IMG/VR virus record: IMGVR_UViG_3300025978_000013
Location: 1 to 43,311 of that record
Length of the DNA stretch: 43,311 nt
Reading direction: 5' to 3' (one strand)
Source: a virus
Part shown: in pieces, positions 1-6,222 of the stretch
How the letters are laid out: every line of letters starts with the position of its first letter
Position numbering within the stretch: the first letter of the stretch is position 1
The notes under the pieces: generated by a model
Database searches by the model: none
Told to the model about the DNA's origin: nothing
What the model saw: only the letters and a program-made list of their open reading frames with translations
Translations under genes and position numbers: made by a program

Positions 1-99
1 ACGCATAATCCAGGCCTCGGGTATCCCGCGCGTGTATGTGCAATCGGGCCAGCCTGGACAACCAAGAAACTGGTTCCCGTTTGTTCGGTTTGTTTTCAC
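1..99. repeat. 99-bp terminal direct repeat, left copy
   Basis: Bases 1-99 are identical to bases 43213-43311. An exact overlap of odd k-mer size is the usual mark of a circular contig from a de Bruijn assembler. A gene reads in frame across the join, so the true circle is about 43,212 bp. Confidence 0.95.
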
Positions 100-174
100 G
101 CGCAAAAGTTTGCCGCAATCCGGGCACGGAATATCGGTTTCTTTGTTATTCTCGAATTTCGGTGTTTCGCTCAT
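1..174 (-). CDS. Topoisomerase-type zinc-ribbon miniprotein (5' part; continues at 43212-43186)
   Basis: The ATG at 174 overlaps the TGA of the preceding gene (ATGA). The 58 codons here read on across the contig join into eight more codons and a stop at 43186, giving a 66-aa protein. Residues 17-45 carry CPDCG...GCPGWPDC, the four-cysteine pattern of the C4 zinc ribbons at the C-terminus of DNA topoisomerase I. A free-standing ribbon of this kind probably binds single-stranded DNA or a partner enzyme. It sits just upstream of an HNH nuclease and a RusA-like resolvase, which suits DNA processing. The function is inferred from the motif only. Confidence 0.8.
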   Translation of the reverse strand, partial: MSETPKFENNKETDIPCPDCGKLLRVKTNRTNGNQFLGCPGWPDCTYTRGIPEAWIMR

Positions 175-383
175 TCGTCATCCCTTTCTAAAAATCCCGT
201 AATCCGCATTACACCAACCGTGTGTATATTATTCCGGCAATGATGCAAGATAACATGCTCTGGAACTGTTCCCGGTAAACGGAAATTATAATCTTCGTCA
301 GGGGCAAGCGGTAATTTAATATCCACTAATATCTCTTTTTCTTTGCCACAAAAAGAGCATTCATAGCAGGCATATGCTTTCAT
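171..383 (-). CDS. Small zinc-binding protein, 70 aa
   Basis: The ATG at 383 overlaps the TGA of the upstream 49-aa gene (ATGA). The N-terminus has CYECSFCGK and a later HHC, a plausible zinc knuckle (two CxxC cysteines plus His/Cys). No family recognised. It is one of a run of very small zinc-finger or membrane proteins in the same operon, each with a 1-14 nt overlap with its neighbour, which supports it as a real gene. Confidence 0.7.
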   Translation of the reverse strand: MKAYACYECSFCGKEKEILVDIKLPLAPDEDYNFRLPGTVPEHVILHHCRNNIHTVGVMRITGFLERDDE

Positions 384-529
384 CTTCCAGCCCCCTTGCT
401 ATCCAATCGATAAGTAAAGCTACAGCCCGCCCAGCTAATCCACATTCGGCGGCGAGCCTTGAGTAATTTCATGTCGCGGCTCTCAACAAATGGTTTACGT
501 GTTTTCTTGCAGGTCGTTTTACTTGTCAT
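380..529 (-). CDS. Small basic protein, 49 aa, unknown
   Basis: Both ends overlap neighbours by ATGA: its ATG (529) with the stop of the 36-aa gene and its TGA with the ATG at 383. The protein is very basic (KTTCKKTRK near the start, KARRR in the middle), with two cysteines and aromatic residues. Nucleic-acid binding is possible, but no family was recognised. The case for coding rests on frame continuity and the double overlap. Confidence 0.55.
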   Translation of the reverse strand: MTSKTTCKKTRKPFVESRDMKLLKARRRMWISWAGCSFTYRLDSKGAGR

Positions 530-636
530 CTGTTCCGCCTTATCTCCACCGTGTCAAGCGGCCTGTACAGCCGTGCTACGATGGCGGATAAGATAAGCAC
601 GGCTGTAATTAGCATAATCGAGATTATCTTATTCAT
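526..636 (-). CDS. Tiny single-pass membrane protein, 36 aa
   Basis: ATG at 636 with AGAGGA eight bases upstream; a longer upstream in-frame extension would overlap the zinc-finger gene and lacks a comparable ribosome site. Residues 4-22 are one hydrophobic helix (IISIMLITAVLILSAIV) followed by a basic, Arg-rich tail, so the tail is predicted inside the cell. It couples to neighbours on both sides by ATGA overlaps. Function unknown. Confidence 0.65.
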   Translation of the reverse strand: MNKIISIMLITAVLILSAIVARLYRPLDTVEIRRNR

Positions 637-800
637 CCAAACAATCCTCTCAGGAAACGCCGGGCCGCGAGACACGAATACCACATTGCTTTTACGGCGC
701 GCTGGCTTTTGTTGTGTTTCTTGATGTGTAACCGCGTTACCTGTTTGTCGCAGATTTCGCAATATAGAAGCCTTCTAAATCGTGGGTTTGGTTTTGTCAT
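633..800 (-). CDS. C2H2-like zinc-finger miniprotein, 55 aa
   Basis: The ATG at 800 overlaps the TGA of the 215-aa membrane protein. Residues 14-29 read C-x2-C-x7-H-x3-H (CEIC...HIKKH), the spacing of a compact C2H2-type zinc finger, embedded in a very basic sequence rich in Arg and Lys. A DNA- or RNA-binding role is likely from charge and motif. The stop overlaps the ATG of the 36-aa membrane protein. It lies antiparallel to nothing else convincing. Confidence 0.65.
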   Translation of the reverse strand: MTKPNPRFRRLLYCEICDKQVTRLHIKKHNKSQRAVKAMWYSCLAARRFLRGLFG

Positions 801-1444
801 TTCGTCACCGCATCCTTATATGCTTTCCCCGATGAAGGGCTGGCAAATCCGAGCGCCGCCGCAATTTCTCGCGTGGTTGCGTTTGGATTTTTGCTGATAA
901 TGTCTCTCGTGATGCGCAACTTATCCGGGTCAAGACCCTGTACACTTGTTCGGTGTACAGACTGTACAGATTGTACACCGTTGGACGCCTTCGCTAATCG
1001 CGCCTGAGCCGCCACAAGTTTTCGCTGCGCGTCGGTTTCTTTGATACCAAGTTCCGCTTCCCCGGTCATATCCTGAAAGTACTGATAAATCCCGCTCCCA
1101 AGGTATGCAATCAGGGTAATAAATACCATCGTAGCGAATGTGCCCGCGTTCTTTGCTGTGTAAATCCCAAAAAAAACGAACATGGCGTAGACCAAAGCGC
1201 CTCCAATAGCCAGCCACATGACGCCAAAAGCCTGTTTTCGGAACGCTTTCAACGCCATCGAACACATCAACATACCAGACAGCTCCATTCCTACGGTAGC
1301 CGTAAACGCACCAATTAGGGCAATTCCCCAGGGGATACCGGCATTTAGCATCCCGCCATAAAGATTATTCCCCAGCATAAGCGCCGGAGCTGCCGGGGTC
1401 GCAAGCGGGGCAACGATGGATTGAATCTTTGATAAATCGCTCAT
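797..1444 (-). CDS. Membrane protein with C-terminal helix-turn-helix domain, 215 aa
   Basis: ATG at 1444 is preceded by GGAGAGGAGA. Residues about 20-125 contain three to four hydrophobic segments (around 40-60, 72-92, 103-120). The cytoplasmic C-terminus, about 170-215, reads like a winged-helix/replication-associated helix-turn-helix (ITRDIISKNPNATTREIAAALG). A stretch with SVQSV and SVHRTSVQG links the two. The architecture suggests a membrane-tethered DNA-binding protein, perhaps anchoring or sensing. No named family recognised. It lies between the lipoprotein-like gene and the zinc-finger miniprotein in one coupled operon. Confidence 0.75.
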   Translation of the reverse strand: MSDLSKIQSIVAPLATPAAPALMLGNNLYGGMLNAGIPWGIALIGAFTATVGMELSGMLMCSMALKAFRKQAFGVMWLAIGGALVYAMFVFFGIYTAKNAGTFATMVFITLIAYLGSGIYQYFQDMTGEAELGIKETDAQRKLVAAQARLAKASNGVQSVQSVHRTSVQGLDPDKLRITRDIISKNPNATTREIAAALGFASPSSGKAYKDAVTK

Positions 1445-1459
1445 AATCTCTCCTCTCCC

Positions 1460-2509
1460 CTACTGAAATGGGGTGAATGTGCTATCTATCGACCGATTTG
1501 GGCCGATAGGGGGGCTTTTAGGGGCATCTTGGTTAAGTGGGGGGCATGTTTCTTCCAAGTTGTCAAAGAAATCATATCCCTTTTTGGTCAAGTCAATCCC
1601 ACCCTTGTGTGTATCATCCGCCCACTCAGCCGCGCCATATTTTACAAGAATGTATTGCAATGATGTAAAGCGGCCCTCGCTCAATAGATGCGTTTTGGCG
1701 GGCGTCCAGTTGTCGTGAATTAGCGGGATACCCTGTCTGATACCATCTCGCATTTTCAATAGTTGCTCATGGGTAGCGATATTCTGAAATAGTCGCAGGT
1801 CAAGCCCGGCTGAATACGCTTTAACGGCGACGGGTTGCGGCTCTGGTTCCGGCTCTTCAGCTTCGTTCTCGTCTATTGCCGCTTGCTGATTGCCATATTT
1901 CATCCGGTAAGAGACAACAGACGCGACCACATAAACCACCCCGCCGAAAAGGATGACTGCGAATATCATCCCGCCCAATTGCAGCCCGCCCGAAACCATA
2001 GCGGCTTGGTCGCTGGCCTTCTGGGTCGCCGTTGCAACGCGCTCCATAAGCAGCGCATTTTGGCGGGCTGGCGTCTGTGTCATCCCGATTCGCGCCTGTT
2101 CGGTTCGTACTGCTTGCGATGTGGATTCGATAATCGCCTGCATGGTTGGCGTGCCCGCTTGTATTGCCGCTTCGGTCGCATGGTTTGCCACTACCGTGCT
2201 TTGCGCATCCGCTACGTCCTGCGCCGCCCGTGCGCTTACCCGGTCGATTTCCGCTTCGGTCATTTTGGGGATTAGATAGCGGGTATCGATGGTCGGTTGC
2301 GGGATGTCCGTCGCCGTTTCGGTTGCGGTCGGCTCCGGCGTGCCCGTGGCGATTTCGGCCATCAGCGCGGCGGGCCGGGTTGTTGCGGTTGCCGATGGAT
2401 TGCCGTTATCGATGCCGAAAATCTGCTTACAACCCTGAACCATAAATAGCACAGAGATGATAAGCCCGGCAGAAAAGACAATAGCGAAAATCGAGTAACC
2501 GTGTTTCAT
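1460..2509 (-). CDS. Lipoprotein-like surface protein with Thr/Pro-rich ectodomain and second TM, 349 aa
   Basis: I chose ATG 2509 because it makes an ATGA overlap with the upstream stop; an in-frame ATG lies at 2518. The N-terminal hydrophobic segment ends in VQGC, a borderline lipobox. Then follow a Thr/Pro/Ala-rich stretch (TPEPTATETATD) of the kind common on Chloroflexota surface proteins, an Ala/Gln-rich coiled-coil region (about 80-160), a second membrane helix (about 178-205), an acidic linker and a soluble C-terminal domain with helices and a beta hairpin. Two membrane anchors with an ectodomain between suggest an envelope-spanning factor such as superinfection exclusion. The function is inference. 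Confidence 0.75.
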   Translation of the reverse strand: MKHGYSIFAIVFSAGLIISVLFMVQGCKQIFGIDNGNPSATATTRPAALMAEIATGTPEPTATETATDIPQPTIDTRYLIPKMTEAEIDRVSARAAQDVADAQSTVVANHATEAAIQAGTPTMQAIIESTSQAVRTEQARIGMTQTPARQNALLMERVATATQKASDQAAMVSGGLQLGGMIFAVILFGGVVYVVASVVSYRMKYGNQQAAIDENEAEEPEPEPQPVAVKAYSAGLDLRLFQNIATHEQLLKMRDGIRQGIPLIHDNWTPAKTHLLSEGRFTSLQYILVKYGAAEWADDTHKGGIDLTKKGYDFFDNLEETCPPLNQDAPKSPPIGPNRSIDSTFTPFQ

Positions 2510-2802
2510 TTTATCCATCCCGGCCTATATTCAACCGGTTTCCAATTTGGATCACAGGGGGCTTCGTTCTGCGGCGGCGACGGATAACCGTATGCCATCG
2601 CAAGGAAAATCATCGAGCTAATAACCAAGATAGCCCCGCCAACGATAAAAAACAGCGCAGCACCGGATACAATCGCGATGGACACAACCACCCCGCCGCA
2701 CAAGAATAAGACAATCCCACGCGCCGAAAAGAATCCGAAACGAATCCCGATCAGCACAAAGGCCAGCATCCCAATCCCGGCAGCGATGGCGATACTGTCC
2801 AT
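2506..2802 (-). CDS. Small membrane protein, 98 aa, three predicted TM helices
   Basis: ATG at 2802 shares a base with the TAA of the 44-aa gene (TAATG). Three hydrophobic segments occupy about residues 4-20, 26-42 and 45-70, followed by a Pro-rich soluble tail ending PVEYRPGWIK. No family recognised. It sits in a chain of tiny membrane proteins directly upstream of the lipoprotein-like gene, so it may be part of the same envelope complex. Confidence 0.7.
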   Translation of the reverse strand: MDSIAIAAGIGMLAFVLIGIRFGFFSARGIVLFLCGGVVVSIAIVSGAALFFIVGGAILVISSMIFLAMAYGYPSPPQNEAPCDPNWKPVEYRPGWIK

Positions 2803-2936
2803 TATTGCCCCGCCATATATTGCTGAATAAATGGCAACGTGATAGCGCAGCAAATCACGGTTGCAAACAGGGCAACGATTGCGTAAATCACGAAAAATTT
2901 ATCACCCGCATTTGGTGGCTCTGGGGGAAATCGCAT
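2802..2936 (-). CDS. Tiny membrane protein, 44 aa
   Basis: ATG at 2936 follows the stop of the 31-aa gene by one base, with GGGGGTG just upstream. The protein has a Pro-rich N-terminus and one strong hydrophobic segment (FFVIYAIVALFATVICCAIT). It shares a base with the next gene. Function unknown; holin-like or regulatory peptides have this look, but the lysis genes are elsewhere. Confidence 0.6.
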   Translation of the reverse strand: MRFPPEPPNAGDKFFVIYAIVALFATVICCAITLPFIQQYMAGQ

Positions 2937-2937
2937 A

Positions 2938-3033
2938 TCACACCCCCAGAGCGGCGATTGCCAGCAACAAGCAACCGGCCACAACTAGCAGGGTAAATCC
3001 CAGCTTTACGAAAAAGATTTCTTCTTTTTTCAT
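2938..3033 (-). CDS. Tiny single-pass membrane protein, 31 aa
   Basis: A very short gene. ATG 3033 overlaps the TGA of the 81-aa gene (ATGA), and its own TGA ends one base before the next ATG. The N-terminus is charged (MKKEE), followed by one hydrophobic helix (LGFTLLVVAGCLLLAIAALG). The precise tiling between its neighbours supports it as a real gene despite its size. Confidence 0.6.
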   Translation of the reverse strand: MKKEEIFFVKLGFTLLVVAGCLLLAIAALGV

Positions 3034-3275
3034 TTCTCACCATCCTTGAGTGCCGATGTTGCAATCTCTGGCCCCGATGCGCGCCAAAAGGTATTCAGGC
3101 GCCCATCGTCATCGTACCGCCAGTTACCAGGCTCGGCGTACTGTTGCAGCGCTGCTTCGAGCTTGGCGATACGGGCAATTAGGGCCACGAGTTCTGCGCG
3201 TGCCTCGTCGATCTCGGACGCATAAAATTCATCCCCTGAGCACGCGATAATTTCTAAAAGTTTAGGCGTTTCCAT
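3030..3275 (-). CDS. Coiled-coil protein, 81 aa, unknown
   Basis: ATG 3275 (METPK...) has AAAGGCGG in front and overlaps the end of the regulator gene by 14 bp. Residues about 18-45 form an Ala/Glu-rich heptad-like helix (EARAELVALIARIAKLEAAL), followed by an aromatic loop (GNWRYDDDGRLNTFWRA) that resembles small phage proteins of unknown role. No function assigned. Confidence 0.65.
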   Translation of the reverse strand: METPKLLEIIACSGDEFYASEIDEARAELVALIARIAKLEAALQQYAEPGNWRYDDDGRLNTFWRASGPEIATSALKDGEK

Positions 3276-3480
3276 CGTTGCCGCCTTTCTCGCCGAGCCA
3301 CGCTGACCACAGCTCAATCGTTTTGGCTGTCATGGATACACCCTCGCTTATGCAGCGGGCGTCAAACTGCTCTCGCAATTCAGCCGGGATAAGCAGGCCA
3401 GTTTTGATAGTTGGGACGCCAGCCTTGGGGGGCTGCGCATTTGGAATATTCTTTCTGCGACCGCGCTTTACGTCTGTCAT
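3262..3480 (-). CDS. Small ribbon-helix-helix-like DNA-binding protein, 72 aa
   Basis: First gene of the leftward operon, with TAGGAG ahead of ATG 3480. The basic N-terminus (KRGRRKN) leads into a beta strand (TIKTGLLIPAEL) and two helices (REQFDARCISEGVSMTAKTIELWSAWL), the order of MetJ/Arc/CopG-type ribbon-helix-helix regulators. Its position beside two divergent promoters makes it a candidate switch for both early operons. The assignment is by pattern, not a firm family match. Confidence 0.55.
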   Translation of the reverse strand: MTDVKRGRRKNIPNAQPPKAGVPTIKTGLLIPAELREQFDARCISEGVSMTAKTIELWSAWLGEKGGNDGNA

Positions 3481-3504
3481 TGTTTATGCTCCTATCTGAT
3501 TATT

Positions 3505-3532
3505 ATCATACCCGATATTAACTGCATTACAA
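3505..3532 (-). promoter_or_regulatory. Predicted sigma70 promoter, leftward early operon
   Basis: On the minus strand: TTGTAA (3532-3527), a 16-bp spacer, then TATGAT (3510-3505), about 25 bases upstream of the regulator ATG at 3480. Sequence match only. Confidence 0.55.
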
Positions 3533-3583
3533 TATGCGTGACAATTCTTTAACATAACTGTAAGGTTTATTAGCTTATTTTTA

Positions 3584-3612
3584 TTGTAATTGGTCATAAT
3601 CTATGATAATAT
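3584..3612 (+). promoter_or_regulatory. Predicted sigma70 promoter with inverted repeat in spacer, rightward early operon
   Basis: TTGTAA (3584-3589), 17 bp, TAATAT (3607-3612). The spacer holds TCATA-ATC-TATGA (3594-3606), a 5-bp inverted repeat that could be an operator. Transcription would start near 3619, at the AAGGAG ribosome site. Confidence 0.55.
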
Positions 3613-3631
3613 TATTGTAAGGAGAAATGAC

Positions 3632-3781
3632 ATGAATAAAAAATACACCGTAACCGCAAGAAACATGAAAGAACCGGCATGGATTACCGTATCCGCACCA
3701 ACCGCAGAGCGGGCAATTGAAAAGGTGGAAAACTTTCTGGGCATGGCTCTGGATACACCCCTGGCTATTGAGGTGAAATAA
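3632..3781 (+). CDS. Early protein, 49 aa, unknown
   Basis: ATG 3632 with AAGGAG eight bases upstream; the nearer ATG at 3627 hits a stop at once. Sequence MNKKYTVTARN...PTAERAIEKVENFLG suggests a small alpha/beta fold with a C-terminal helix. It is the first gene of the rightward early operon, the position where many phages place small host-takeover proteins. No family recognised. Confidence 0.65.
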   Translation: MNKKYTVTARNMKEPAWITVSAPTAERAIEKVENFLGMALDTPLAIEVK

Positions 3782-3782
3782 C

Positions 3783-4184
3783 ATGGGAAACATCTCAATC
3801 CTGAACGGCTACACCACCGGCCTAACCAATGAGCAAAAAGCGGCAAATATCATCGTCCGCCTGATTGCTGTAGTATCACCCGATGAAGCCGGGTCAATCG
3901 TTGCAGAGTGCGTCAAGGCCTACATGGAAATCAGCGATGATTTTATCCGGTCGCTGGATTGGATGACACGCCAGGCCGAAGCGAAACACGCCAGCGGCGA
4001 CACGCTGGAAACTGTTGCAACCCGTCAGCAACGCCTTGAGTGCGAACTGTCCGAAAACCCCACCAAAGAGCGCGCCGATGCTATCATCGATGAACTCATG
4101 GAAATCGAAGCGTGGTATCAAAAACAGATGAATTTTATTGAGCCGGACGCGCTGCGCTGCGCACGGTATGGGGAGCAGTTATGA
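3783..4184 (+). CDS. Unknown helical protein, 133 aa
   Basis: Starts two bases after the previous stop and overlaps the next ATG by ATGA at its end. Almost entirely helical and acidic, with ERADAIIDELMEIEAWYQKQ near the C-terminus. No family recognised. Its place before the RecT-like gene suggests an early role in DNA metabolism or takeover, by position only. Confidence 0.7.
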   Translation: MGNISILNGYTTGLTNEQKAANIIVRLIAVVSPDEAGSIVAECVKAYMEISDDFIRSLDWMTRQAEAKHASGDTLETVATRQQRLECELSENPTKERADAIIDELMEIEAWYQKQMNFIEPDALRCARYGEQL

Positions 4185-4483
4185 ACCAAAAACGCATCGT
4201 CGGAATTCTCCGCGCAAACGAAGATGCTCTGTCGGATGGCTACGGATTTTATTCCGGCTCCGAGACAGAAAGTGTCCTGAATAAAATCGCCGAAGAAATT
4301 ATCAACGGCGACGGCAAGAAAATCGAAACGCTGCAACAACTCAAGGTGGCGGCGCAAAATAAGCGGTCTGTGTTCTGTCCAGGATGGAAAAGAATACCAG
4401 CCGCCTTTGTCATCAATATGACCGGACTCAAGATTTTGCAAATGATTGAATCCGGCTTATACATTTACGAAAAAGGAGAATGA
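4181..4483 (+). CDS. Unknown protein, 100 aa
   Basis: ATG 4181 overlaps the upstream stop. The sequence has mixed alpha/beta character and ends in a hydrophobic-aromatic helix (FVINMTGLKILQMIESGLYIYEKGE). It lies directly before the RecT-like gene, whose ribosome site is inside its last codons. No family recognised. Confidence 0.65.
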   Translation: MNQKRIVGILRANEDALSDGYGFYSGSETESVLNKIAEEIINGDGKKIETLQQLKVAAQNKRSVFCPGWKRIPAAFVINMTGLKILQMIESGLYIYEKGE

Positions 4484-4484
4484 C

Positions 4485-5459
4485 ATGACAGATGCAATTG
4501 TGAAATCAGAAAGCACTACCTTGTCTAACTTTGGCGGGCGCGATCCCATCAAAGAAATGGCCCTGCGGATTCAAACCATGATGCCCAATGCGCAAAAGCT
4601 AGCAACCGCCGAAGCGATGGCGGTTGCACAACTCGCTTTTGCCCATGGCCTCGACCCGTTCAACGGGGAAGTGTGGGGCATTAAGCGGCAGGATACCGGG
4701 CAATGGTACGGCGTTATGGTTGGTATCAAGGGATTGCGCAAAAGCGCCCGCCGGGAAGCCAAGCAAAACGACAGCGATTATTTCTTGACCTATATCAAAG
4801 TTGACCCGCGTAAGTATGATTTTCAGCCCACCGATGTAGTTTATGAATGTCACCTGCGGGATGTCGCCAGCTTTCAGGCATGGGTGAAAATTGACGTTGC
4901 CATGATGGCCGCCGGAATCGATAAGGAAACAATTAAGGAATCTCTTGGGCCGGCCCCGGTTGTTATCGGAGTTGGCAGGGCAAATCCTAGCGAAAAGTCC
5001 AAGATGGATTTGCACGCCCGCGCCAAGAAACGTGCTGAAGCTGATGCACTCAAACAAAAGTATGATCTGAACTTTGGCAATGGAGTTATGGTAGAAGGCC
5101 AGAAAGAAGTTGCCGCAATCTCTGAAATTGCCGAGGCCGCCGAATTTGGCGAACCGGTTCAAGATGCGACCATTATGGAATACGAGCAAGAACCGAGCGA
5201 TCCGAAGCCCACTATGAAAGCCCAGGACATCATCGACGAAATGTATCCCGCCGAAGTCCCCAGCGAAAATGTAACACGCAAGGCAGAGCCGGAACATACC
5301 CCAATTGATACTTACGAGACCCACGGCGAATTATGGAAACAAGCCAGCGCCGCCGGGCTTATCAATCCCGAAACCGTCAAGCTGTGGGCGGTTCGCAAAG
5401 ATGCCGACGCCGTAACAATTTCTGATAAGTGCGCTCTCATCCGGGACGCGCTCAAGTAG
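4485..5459 (+). CDS. RecT/Bet-like single-strand annealing protein, 324 aa
   Basis: ATG 4485 has AAGGAG nine bases ahead. Residues about 30-90 match the start of the RecT/Bet superfamily: AVAQLAFAHGLDPFNGEVWGIK, then a Gln/Trp-containing strand and VGIKGLRKSARREAK. These proteins anneal complementary single strands in phage recombination and replication. The C-terminal third, after about 215, is acidic and Pro-rich, probably a flexible tail that recruits partners. No RecE-type exonuclease was found beside it, though a RusA-like resolvase is encoded on the other early operon. The family call rests on the N-terminal pattern. Confidence 0.65.
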   Translation: MTDAIVKSESTTLSNFGGRDPIKEMALRIQTMMPNAQKLATAEAMAVAQLAFAHGLDPFNGEVWGIKRQDTGQWYGVMVGIKGLRKSARREAKQNDSDYFLTYIKVDPRKYDFQPTDVVYECHLRDVASFQAWVKIDVAMMAAGIDKETIKESLGPAPVVIGVGRANPSEKSKMDLHARAKKRAEADALKQKYDLNFGNGVMVEGQKEVAAISEIAEAAEFGEPVQDATIMEYEQEPSDPKPTMKAQDIIDEMYPAEVPSENVTRKAEPEHTPIDTYETHGELWKQASAAGLINPETVKLWAVRKDADAVTISDKCALIRDALK

Positions 5460-5471
5460 TAGGACTTCCTT

Positions 5472-5495
5472 CCCCGCCGTCACCCGGCGGCGGGG
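5472..5495 (+). other. Intergenic stem-loop before ribosome site
   Basis: CCCCGCCG (5472-5479) pairs with CGGCGGGG (5488-5495), loop of eight. It lies between the stop of the RecT-like gene and a GAAAGGAAAA ribosome site. No U-tract follows, so it is more likely an mRNA-stability or processing hairpin than a terminator. Confidence 0.65.
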
Positions 5496-5518
5496 ATACC
5501 AGACGAAAGGAAAACACG

Positions 5519-5719
5519 ATGCACAAATACACCAATGCGCTCCTGGCCCTTTTAGCTATGACGCAAGCCAAACAAGAACAGCAAACCGCAGAAATGCGGC
5601 TCAATATCGCCGAAGAGCCAGGCAAGCATCACACCAAGCCCGAACGCAAGCAGACCCGCGCCGGTCGCGGTCGCCCAGCAAAGGGATACGACCCGGTAAC
5701 GAAAACCTGGAATAAGTAG
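5519..5719 (+). CDS. Small protein with AT-hook-like basic tail, 66 aa
   Basis: ATG 5519 preceded by GAAAGGAAAACAC. The first 25 residues are helical (ALLALLAMTQAKQEQQTAE). The C-terminus is basic and holds RGRPAKG, the core of an AT-hook that lies in the minor groove of AT-rich DNA. Binding to DNA is therefore plausible. Both flanks are GC-rich intergenic hairpins. Confidence 0.65.
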   Translation: MHKYTNALLALLAMTQAKQEQQTAEMRLNIAEEPGKHHTKPERKQTRAGRGRPAKGYDPVTKTWNK

Positions 5720-5725
5720 GACATT

Positions 5726-5755
5726 TCCGCCGCCGGGGGAGACTTCGGCGGCGGA
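5726..5755 (+). other. Intergenic stem-loop before ribosome site
   Basis: TCCGCCGCCG (5726-5735) pairs perfectly with CGGCGGCGGA (5746-5755). It occupies the gap between two early genes, with GAAAGGAAAAC right after, the same layout as the hairpin at 5472. Confidence 0.7.
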
Positions 5756-5772
5756 TACGAAAGGAAAACGAA

Positions 5773-5997
5773 ATGCCAAATTTACCATATGTTGAAGATT
5801 TACAGACGCCCCACAAAACTCGCGGCAAAGTCTTGCGCGATATTTATAACTCACACGGTGTATTATTCGCCGCAGCCGGGCGCGTGGTTGACGTTACGCC
5901 GTCCGCTATTCTGGGGACGGTTTTCGTTGACAATAGCGGTTATTCACTCATGACGTTTGCCGAAGATGTCGAAATTATTGCGGGCGGTGAAGAATGA
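5773..5997 (+). CDS. Unknown protein, 74 aa
   Basis: ATG 5773 after GAAAGGAAAACGAA. The middle is beta-rich (GVLFAAAGRVVDVTPSAILGTVFVDNSG). Its stop overlaps the ATG of the 44-aa gene. No family recognised. Confidence 0.65.
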   Translation: MPNLPYVEDLQTPHKTRGKVLRDIYNSHGVLFAAAGRVVDVTPSAILGTVFVDNSGYSLMTFAEDVEIIAGGEE

Positions 5998-6128
5998 AGC
6001 CCGGCGACATCCTGCCCGATGGAAGGCGGATACTCGACATCTGGAATAACATCAGCGGCGGTCAGACTGTGTTCTTATCAGACGGGGCCGCATTGCTGAT
6101 TGAGACAGTTAAGAAGTTGATCAAATAA
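5994..6128 (+). CDS. Small protein, 44 aa, unknown
   Basis: ATG 5994 overlaps the upstream TGA (ATGA). The sequence MKPGDILPDGRRILDIWNN...VFLSDGAALLIETVK looks like a small beta barrel of the kind found in phage accessory proteins. Translational coupling supports it as a real gene. Function unknown. Confidence 0.55.
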   Translation: MKPGDILPDGRRILDIWNNISGGQTVFLSDGAALLIETVKKLIK

Positions 6129-6147
6129 CACATCTGCAAACCAACCA

Positions 6148-6193
6148 ACCGCCCGCTGCAAACTGTCTGCAAAGCACAGGCGCGACGGGCGGT
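6148..6193 (+). other. Intergenic stem-loop upstream of the GGDEF gene
   Basis: ACCGCCCG (6148-6155) pairs with CGGGCGGT (6186-6193). The 30-nt loop holds a repeated CTGCAAA. The GGDEF gene's AAGGAG site follows 17 bases later. The rest of the 94-bp gap shows nothing else. Confidence 0.6.
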
Positions 6194-6222
6194 GATATTA
6201 TAAAGGCAAGGAGAAAACGACC

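Noticed and set aside
4599-5324. Long minus-strand frame opposite the RecT-like gene
   Set aside because: Shadow of a real gene: no ribosome site, low-complexity translation, and the plus frame has a family match.
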